From JAHDNZ01 sp036721855 (lineage in GTDB: Bacteria > Bacillota > DTU065), in NCBI GenBank assembly GCA_036721855.1, contig DAIMKF010000034.1:1-19257 (forward strand): DNA of 19,257 nt, given 5' to 3'. Under the pieces are notes generated by a model. That model was not told where the DNA came from and searched no databases. It was given only the letters and a program-made list of their open reading frames with translations. Position numbers and translations under genes: made by a program. This document shows positions 14,220 through 19,257 of the stretch, in pieces (positions within the stretch are counted from its first letter, which is position 1; the number at the start of each line of letters is the position of its first letter).

Positions 14220-14228
14220 GCAAGCTAA
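14095..14228 (+). pseudogene. Possible decayed fragment of a P-type cation ATPase (actuator domain)
   Basis: Across three frames the translation reads MLNGFEQKLLL, then YIVPDIS, then LVKGSIVPADLRVHGAFWIY before a stop at 14226. P-type ATPases of the MgtA/PMA kind have, in this order, a DG-W-Q-type segment, LVPGDI and GD(I/V)VPADLRL. The order and spacing agree if about two frameshifts are allowed. There is no ribosome binding site, no D-K-T-G-T motif and no other part of the enzyme. It may equally be chance similarity in a short stretch. Confidence 0.27.
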
Positions 14229-14239
14229 GTTTAAGGAAT

Positions 14240-14268
14240 TTGCCGGTAATGGTCTAAATAGATATCTT
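14240..14268 (+). promoter_or_regulatory. Possible promoter of the GH20-like gene
   Basis: TTGCCG (14240-14245), 17 bases, TATCTT (14263-14268). Transcription would start near 14275, giving a leader of only about 20 bases before the start codon. Confidence 0.38.
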
Positions 14269-14297
14269 AAATTAAACTACAAAGGATGTTGATTAAT

Positions 14298-16310
14298 ATG
14301 AAACTGAATAAACTTATGTACCTTTTCTTTTGTTTTCTTATTTTAAGTATAGTTGTATTTACCAAAGAACTCAACCTGCCAAGACCGACAAGGAGGCTTC
14401 TACCTCTACCGCAAAAGACGGAAACTCTTGATGAAGAATACTTCTTATTGGATAGTTTCAATCTTATTGAACTACCCTCTTTAGATCATACCGGGCTAAA
14501 AACGTTTCTTGAAGAGTTTGGTCCATTTAATATCGATACCAAAGCCAAAAAACAGTTTGTTATCGGTACGGCTAAAGATATAAAAACTAATCCCCAGTAT
14601 CAAGAAGTCCTAGAGCAGGTCCCTACAAACGAAGAGGGCTATTATTTAGAGGTAACCAAAGACAATATTATTTTAATTGGTAGAAATGAAATAGGTACTT
14701 TTTGGGGACTAAAAACTCTTGCCCAACTGATTGAAGATGTTGATGGTATTAAAGTTGCTGTTGGAGCTAGAATAAAAGATTACCCTCTTCTTAGATACAG
14801 AGGCTTCCAAGACGACATCTCTCGTGGTCCAATAACTACCCTACCTTACATGAAAAAGATTATTAAAATAATGAGTGACCTAAAACTTAATGTTTTTTCT
14901 CCATATATGGAACTTCATGTCTTGGAAGGTATCGGTAAAACAGGTGCAACCTTTACTGTGGCTGAATTAAAAGAACTAGTTGAATATGCCAAATATTATC
15001 ATGTGGAGATCATCCCCTCGATCCAAACCTTTGGACATAACAACCTGTTTCTTGAGATACCAGAATTCAACAAATTTTCTAACAGTCCCGGTGCTTATAG
15101 TGTACAACTAGATCCCACTAATCCCGAAGTCTATGAGTTTTTAGATGCGATCATTGCTAAATATGCAGCTGTAACCACATCTGATTTTATCCATATTAAT
15201 TGTGATGAAGCTTGGGAGTTACCGTATGGTAAAAGTGGAGCCTGGGCTAAAGAGATAGGCGGTATTAGTGAAGTCTATATCCAACACTTAATTAAAGTAA
15301 TTGATATTGTTAGAAAGCATGGCAAAACAGCTATGTTTTGGGGTGATATGGCTCTAAATCACAAAGAGATTATCGCTCGTATCCCCAAAGATGCAATCGT
15401 TGTTAATTGGCACTATATGGATAGTGCTAGTATTCCAAGCAGATTGAAACCTTTTCAAGATGCAGCTCTAAGGCAATGGGGTGCACCTGGACTTTCAAAT
15501 TGGATGAATCTATTCCCGGCATATAGTCATTCTTTTTACAATATCAAAGATTATGCCTTTCAAGGTGTAGCTCATGGCAGTGAAGGGATTTTAGTAACAT
15601 CCTGGGATGACGATGGAGAAACCCTCTTTGGGCCCAATTGGTTTGGTGTTGCTATTGCTGGCGAATCTGCCTGGAGAGGTGGTAAAACAGACTTGAGTAG
15701 CCTTAAACGACGCTTCGGTAAAGCACTTTTAGGTTTAGATAGTAGTAATATTGGCGATGCCATCCAATTGCTTGCTGATACCAATATTTACTCTTATATC
15801 AAATATGAAAAAGCTGGCAATATACTTTTCAATTTAGATCCTTTTAATGATCTTGATCATTATAGCAAACGCAGTGGCGGCCCAGCTCTTAAAGAAGTTG
15901 AAGATAAAGTATTAGATATCTTAGCTGAAAACAAACCAGTCAAAAATGCTTTCCTTCTGGAAACATTACCTTATATTGCCCAAAAAACAGGTGTACTTGG
16001 TCATAAACTAGCCATGACAGAAAAGGTTATTAAACTGGTCAACAAAGCAGCTAACACTAATAATCCAGATCTACTCTGGCAAGCAAAAGCGGAGATCGAT
16101 GCCTATATACCAATGATAGATTTGGTAAAAGAGGAGTTTATCAGGCTTTGGAAGTTAGAAAATAAAGATTTCTTCCTGGATGTTGTTTTGAGAAGATACA
16201 CTAACCAAATTAACATTTTGCAACAAAGAAGCAAGGATTTAGCTAGGTTTGCGACTAACAAAACAGTTCCGGATGTTAAAACTATGGGCTTTCCTAAGGT
16301 TGGTCGCTAA
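14298..16310 (+). CDS. Secreted GH20-family beta-N-acetylhexosaminidase-like enzyme
   Basis: About 670 residues, starting at ATG 14298 with AAAGGATG upstream; the ATG at 14286 lies inside that site. Signal peptide MKLNKLMYLFFCFLILSIVVFT without lipobox. An N-terminal alpha/beta domain (about 30-155) of the GH20b type includes EGYYLEV and GTFWGLKTLAQL. The GH20 barrel begins with YPLLRYRGFQDDISRG and carries IIPSIQTFGHNN and the acidic catalytic pair in HINCDEAWEL (Asp303-Glu304 from this start). In GH20 the Asp stabilises the substrate acetamido group and the Glu is the acid/base. A tryptophan-rich stretch (LVTSWDDDGETLFGPNW) probably closes the barrel. About 200 helical residues follow it, longer than minimal GH20 enzymes. 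Expected action is release of terminal GlcNAc or GalNAc from chitin fragments, peptidoglycan or glycoconjugates. Confidence 0.83.
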   Translation: MKLNKLMYLFFCFLILSIVVFTKELNLPRPTRRLLPLPQKTETLDEEYFLLDSFNLIELPSLDHTGLKTFLEEFGPFNIDTKAKKQFVIGTAKDIKTNPQYQEVLEQVPTNEEGYYLEVTKDNIILIGRNEIGTFWGLKTLAQLIEDVDGIKVAVGARIKDYPLLRYRGFQDDISRGPITTLPYMKKIIKIMSDLKLNVFSPYMELHVLEGIGKTGATFTVAELKELVEYAKYYHVEIIPSIQTFGHNNLFLEIPEFNKFSNSPGAYSVQLDPTNPEVYEFLDAIIAKYAAVTTSDFIHINCDEAWELPYGKSGAWAKEIGGISEVYIQHLIKVIDIVRKHGKTAMFWGDMALNHKEIIARIPKDAIVVNWHYMDSASIPSRLKPFQDAALRQWGAPGLSNWMNLFPAYSHSFYNIKDYAFQGVAHGSEGILVTSWDDDGETLFGPNWFGVAIAGESAWRGGKTDLSSLKRRFGKALLGLDSSNIGDAIQLLADTNIYSYIKYEKAGNILFNLDPFNDLDHYSKRSGGPALKEVEDKVLDILAENKPVKNAFLLETLPYIAQKTGVLGHKLAMTEKVIKLVNKAANTNNPDLLWQAKAEIDAYIPMIDLVKEEFIRLWKLENKDFFLDVVLRRYTNQINILQQRSKDLARFATNKTVPDVKTMGFPKVGR

Positions 16311-16315
16311 CAATT

Positions 16316-16355
16316 AAAGAGAAGGACTTCCAAAAAAAGCGAGTCCTTCTCTTTT
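16316..16355. terminator. Bidirectional terminator between GH20-like and GHL10-like genes
   Basis: AAAGAGAAGGACT (16316-16328) and AGTCCTTCTCTTT (16342-16354) make a 13-base perfect stem between convergent stop codons. The flanking T runs are short on both strands, so efficiency may be moderate. Confidence 0.75.
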
Positions 16356-16378
16356 AGGAGCTCAATTTCAAAAAGAAA

Positions 16379-18088
16379 CTATTTATAGAGCCTTTCTGTA
16401 AAAAGAGCAACTTCCAGGTAACTGCAGATATAGCCTAGCTCATATTGGATACGGTAGTTTTCAATTTCACCTAATTTTTGGGCTATAGTTAGGGCTCTTT
16501 TGATGGTATTATACCTGGAATAGCCATGGTTTTTCGGTATCCTTTCTAAAGATTGAACTAGTGATAGAAGTTCTGTTTCTTGCGAAAATAAATCTGTTAG
16601 TTTATTTGCTCTTAGCTGTGAGGCTGCTATTAGATCTCGATGTGGTGGTATAGCCTTATTCCTGAAGGGGCCTTCTATTAAGGCTTTCAAATGCTCCTGT
16701 TTTAGATGTGGATAGGCAAAAACTCTTATACCGGCGATACCATTATGTCTAATAATCTCAATTTGCTCAATTAACTGATAAGGATCTGTCATAGCATGTA
16801 CTCCGAGACTAGGGTATTGTAAAGCATAGTTTTTGGTTAGATCGGCTATCGCTTTTACTTCACGCTCTACCACTTTTGCATCATCCTGATAGATCATGGG
16901 AGAGAGATAATCGGCATAATGATTTTCTAACCAGATCGGCCAGTTTTGCATTCTAAACCAGGCTTGTTGTATTGTTCCCCCACCCCATAAGGCAGTAATA
17001 ATACCTACACTAATTGGTAGATCTGGCTTTATTTTTCTTAGACCAATGCTTACTCTGCCAACTAAAGAGGTTACCATCTCTTCACGAAAAGAAAGCCAAC
17101 TGGCAAAAAGTGAACCACTATCCCCCCTTTGATAATCGCTTTGGACCCTGATACTGTAAGGGACATAGGGAATATTTATGGGATCTATACCATAGAAACT
17201 TCGAAACAGTTCTCTGGAATAAGCATCATAACTGAAATCATTGTCTTCAGTTAGATTCACAGGATATCTAACATAATCGAGTTGACAGCCAGCAAAGTCA
17301 TAGTTTTGAAATAATTCTAAAATAGAGTTGTAAATAAAATCACGTGCTTGAGGATGAGCTGGATTATACCAGACTAAACCAGCCTTTTCATAACCTTTAC
17401 CATAACGGTCAAGGGCTGTCCATTCAGGATGATTAATCAAAACAGGACCAGGAGTCTTATTAGACGTGGCAAAAAACATTTTTACCCAGGGAAAAATATC
17501 AATCTCATACTGCTTGGCTCTGTCTATTAATTCCAAAAGCGGATCTTGACCAAAAAGTTCTTCTGTTTGTACTTGGAACTTTGAAGGATATACAGCATAC
17601 CCGTCACCGCGGATGACTTCAACAAAAATCGTATTGAAGTTGGCGGTAGCAATTTCCTCTACGAGATCTGCAATCTGGTTGGCTATCGCTTTCTGGCTAA
17701 AAGTTGCCGCGTCTAGAGAAATTATCCTTCCTTCAACTAAGGGTGATGTAGCCAAAGGCACCAAAGTCTTTTTTAACATTGTCTCTGCGAATGATATTCT
17801 TAGTTCTGCTTCATAGAGATCATTCAATTCCAGGTAGAAGTTAGCCTCATCCAAAAATGCATTGGTCATATCTAGAAACTGTATCACTCTTTCCTGATCA
17901 AGTGTGAACTTAGCTGTGAGCTTTTGTTCAAGATCGTTTTCAAGCAAGCTCATATTCTTTTGAATATTAATAATCCTTTTTTGGAGGTTAGCTAGCGAAA
18001 AATTCTGCTCAGCTTTTGTAAGAATGCTAAAAAAGGCCAAAGCTAGAACCAGGAGGAGATTTAGGTAAAACTTAACTTTATTTTTCAT
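16379..18088 (-). CDS. Secreted GHL10-type glycoside hydrolase-like protein (DUF187 group)
   Basis: A 569-residue protein with a signal peptide (MKNKVKFYLNLLLVLALAFF then SILTKA) and no lipobox. A helical, coiled-coil-prone region (about 28-112) contains LQKRIINIQKNMSLLENDLEQ. The GHL10 barrel (about 113-440) then has FNTIFVEVIRGDGYAVYPSKF, IDIFPWVKMFF and the family motif CQLDYVRYP. In it Asp is a likely catalytic or substrate residue, and SPMIYQDD follows later. GHL10 proteins are predicted polysaccharide hydrolases or peptidoglycan-active proteins, with little biochemistry. The last 100 residues are helical, without a recognised binding module. The ATG follows GTGAGG by eight bases. It converges on the GH20-like gene and may act on the same glycan. 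Confidence 0.85.
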   Translation of the reverse strand: MKNKVKFYLNLLLVLALAFFSILTKAEQNFSLANLQKRIINIQKNMSLLENDLEQKLTAKFTLDQERVIQFLDMTNAFLDEANFYLELNDLYEAELRISFAETMLKKTLVPLATSPLVEGRIISLDAATFSQKAIANQIADLVEEIATANFNTIFVEVIRGDGYAVYPSKFQVQTEELFGQDPLLELIDRAKQYEIDIFPWVKMFFATSNKTPGPVLINHPEWTALDRYGKGYEKAGLVWYNPAHPQARDFIYNSILELFQNYDFAGCQLDYVRYPVNLTEDNDFSYDAYSRELFRSFYGIDPINIPYVPYSIRVQSDYQRGDSGSLFASWLSFREEMVTSLVGRVSIGLRKIKPDLPISVGIITALWGGGTIQQAWFRMQNWPIWLENHYADYLSPMIYQDDAKVVEREVKAIADLTKNYALQYPSLGVHAMTDPYQLIEQIEIIRHNGIAGIRVFAYPHLKQEHLKALIEGPFRNKAIPPHRDLIAASQLRANKLTDLFSQETELLSLVQSLERIPKNHGYSRYNTIKRALTIAQKLGEIENYRIQYELGYICSYLEVALFTERLYK

Positions 18089-18114
18089 TTTTTAAACCTC
18101 ACTTAAACTTTTAA

Positions 18115-18148
18115 AGTTGCTCTTCTTAAGTTAAAGTTAGTTGCTCTT
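18115..18148. repeat. Direct repeat AGTTGCTCTT
   Basis: Two identical 10-base copies at 18115-18124 and 18139-18148 (24-base period) in the leader of the GHL10-like gene. Spacing of about two helical turns could suit a regulator. Weak evidence. Confidence 0.3.
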
Positions 18149-18227
18149 TGTTTACATGAATAGATTTCCCTAAACTAGTTATAGTTCCCTTCTGGGTCCA
18201 TCGGTGGTTTTTAGTAATTTTTCTACT

Positions 18228-18255
18228 AAATTAATAAATAAAAATGGACTGTCAA
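18228..18255 (-). promoter_or_regulatory. Promoter for the GHL10-like gene
   Basis: A perfect minus-strand TTGACA (18250-18255), 16 bases, then TAATTT (18228-18233). It predicts a leader of about 130 bases that contains the AGTTGCTCTT repeat. Confidence 0.45.
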
Positions 18256-18360
18256 GCAAAGGAATGATATTCTTAATATGTTAAATGGAATAATTTACAG
18301 TTAATTACAAATAAACCCTACTAAAATGTGATGCTTTTATTAAACCTGGAGGTGAATTGG

Positions 18361-19122
18361 ATGGAAAAACTAAAAGCTAATCCTGGGAAAAAGCTCCTAA
18401 TTAAAGTAAATAAAGATCATTATGCACGTTTTCCTATTAAAACACCTGTTTTAAAAAGCGGTGATAATCTGAGTGAGGTTTTAATAAAGTATGTAAAACC
18501 CCATCTTTATCCAGGTGATACTATTATTATCAGTGAAAAAATGGTGGCCATTACTCAGGGCAGAGGATATTGTATTGATGATATAAAACCATCTTTTACT
18601 GCCAAATTATTAGCCAAATATGTTTATAAGTCTCCTTATGGAATTGGTCTGGGAAGTCCGTGGACTATGGAATTAGCACTACGAGAAGCCGGTTATTTTA
18701 AAATTCTTTTTGCAGCCTTTGCGGCAGCAATAACTAAACCTTTTGGTGTTAAAGGTGTCTTTTACAAAATCGCAGGAAAGAATATTGCTGCCATCGATGG
18801 TCCTTGTTCCTATACCTTGCCTCCCTATAATAAATATGCTGTTTTAGCTCCTGCTAAACCAAATAAAATCGCCAAAGAGCTAAGCGAGGTAATTGGCACA
18901 AGTATTGCTATTGTTGATGCCAACGATTTAGGTGTTGATATAGTCGGCAAGTCAACTTCATCTCTAAGTGATGATTTTATCAAGGCTGCTATCAAAGATA
19001 ATCCTCTGGGACAATCTACTCAACAGACTCCTATTGGGATAATCAGAAGGGTAAAAATAGTTCGAAAACTTCCTCTGCCTTCGCAAAACTCCAAATCCTT
19101 AAAAAGCAAAATAGGTGCTTAA
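18361..19122 (+). CDS. CofE-like protein (F420-0:gamma-glutamyl ligase family)
   Basis: A 253-residue protein, near the length of archaeal CofE (about 250). Start at ATG 18361, six bases after GGAGGTG; an earlier in-frame ATG at 18331 lies upstream of that site. Family features include PGDTIIISEKMVAITQGR (51-68), the GLGSPWTMELALREAG stretch, the glycine- and alanine-rich KPFGVKGVFYKIAG segment with AAIDGPC, and IAIVDANDLGVDIVG near residues 188-205. CofE adds glutamates to coenzyme F420 with GTP. Bacillota of this kind usually lack F420, and no other F420 gene (cofC, cofD, cofG/H) is in the window, so the protein may act on another substrate. It stands alone with its own terminator. Confidence 0.78.
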   Translation: MEKLKANPGKKLLIKVNKDHYARFPIKTPVLKSGDNLSEVLIKYVKPHLYPGDTIIISEKMVAITQGRGYCIDDIKPSFTAKLLAKYVYKSPYGIGLGSPWTMELALREAGYFKILFAAFAAAITKPFGVKGVFYKIAGKNIAAIDGPCSYTLPPYNKYAVLAPAKPNKIAKELSEVIGTSIAIVDANDLGVDIVGKSTSSLSDDFIKAAIKDNPLGQSTQQTPIGIIRRVKIVRKLPLPSQNSKSLKSKIGA

Positions 19123-19207
19123 AGGTTAGGTATCTTCATCTACTGAATACCAGTTCAAGCAGTGAATATAATATACTTAACTTAAAGACTCATTTACAAC
19201 TTAAAGG

Positions 19208-19256
19208 GGCTGTTGCACAATTAACTGATTAGTTAGTTGCGCGGCAGCCTTTTTTT
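19208..19256 (+). terminator. Strong intrinsic terminator at the right edge
   Basis: Arms 19208-19226 and 19231-19249 form a 19-position stem (15 Watson-Crick pairs, three G-U pairs, one A-C mismatch) with a GATT loop, followed by seven Ts. It is unusually long for a terminator and ends the CofE-like transcript. Confidence 0.82.
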
Positions 19257-19257
19257 C

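Larger units (their letters stand above)
13793..14297. other. 505-base divergent spacer between regulator and GH20-like gene
   Basis: Contains the weak promoters for both flanking genes, a possible P-type ATPase remnant (14095-14228) and a 14-base direct repeat. Between 13860 and 14040 I see only AT-rich sequence without an open frame. A GGTG-TATAAT-CACC element at 14043-14056 is symmetric around a -10-like core. A regulator site is expected here but I found no strong palindrome. Confidence 0.5.

Overview
The window is low-GC DNA with Shine-Dalgarno sequences close to AGGAGG and compact operons. The gene families point to an anaerobic, saccharolytic member of the Bacillota. The exported proteins (two sugar-binding proteins, a GH20-like enzyme, a GHL10-like enzyme and a small cysteine-peptidase-like protein) have signal peptides without a visible lipobox. 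That is unusual for a monoderm Gram-positive and would fit a two-membraned Bacillota lineage such as Halanaerobiales. This placement is inference; no rRNA or other marker gene is present.

Layout. Positions 1-140 (minus) hold the start of an IS4-type transposase that already carries a frameshift, with its promoter at 190-218. A minus-strand operon at 363-4042 follows in the order DUF445 membrane protein, Gfo/Idh/MocA oxidoreductase, YghZ-like aldo/keto reductase and a 70-residue coiled-coil protein. A 0.36-kb non-coding leader precedes it. A second minus-strand group at 4402-8329 encodes a secreted NlpC/P60-like protein, a YgiQ-type radical SAM protein and an orphan sugar-binding protein, and ends in a perfect-palindrome terminator.

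On the plus strand, 8495-8976 is a self-contained unit: consensus promoter, leader hairpin, a small acidic protein of unknown function, and a terminator. It is followed by a second orphan sugar-binding protein, a paralogue of the first. Converging from the right on the minus strand are an RluA-type pseudouridine synthase, a membrane-anchored FMN-binding protein, a membrane-anchored rhodanese broken by one in-frame stop codon, and a GntR-LacI hybrid regulator.

The regulator is divergent from a secreted GH20-family beta-N-acetylhexosaminidase-like enzyme (14298-16310). The spacer between them contains what may be a decayed piece of a P-type ATPase. The GH20 gene converges on a secreted GHL10-type glycoside hydrolase-like gene (16379-18088), and the two share a terminator. 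The last gene is a CofE-like (F420-0:gamma-glutamyl ligase family) protein ending in a strong terminator at the right edge.

The common theme is carbohydrate handling: two solute-binding proteins, two secreted glycosidase-like enzymes, a sugar-type regulator and two sugar-type oxidoreductases. No ABC permease or ATPase is encoded here, so the binding proteins must work with partners elsewhere. I see no CRISPR array, tRNA, rRNA or recognised defence system. The most checkable oddities are the interrupted rhodanese, the orphan binding-protein pair, the unexplained leader before the DUF445 gene, the leader hairpin of the small acidic protein, and a plus-strand terminator with no plus-strand gene in front of it.
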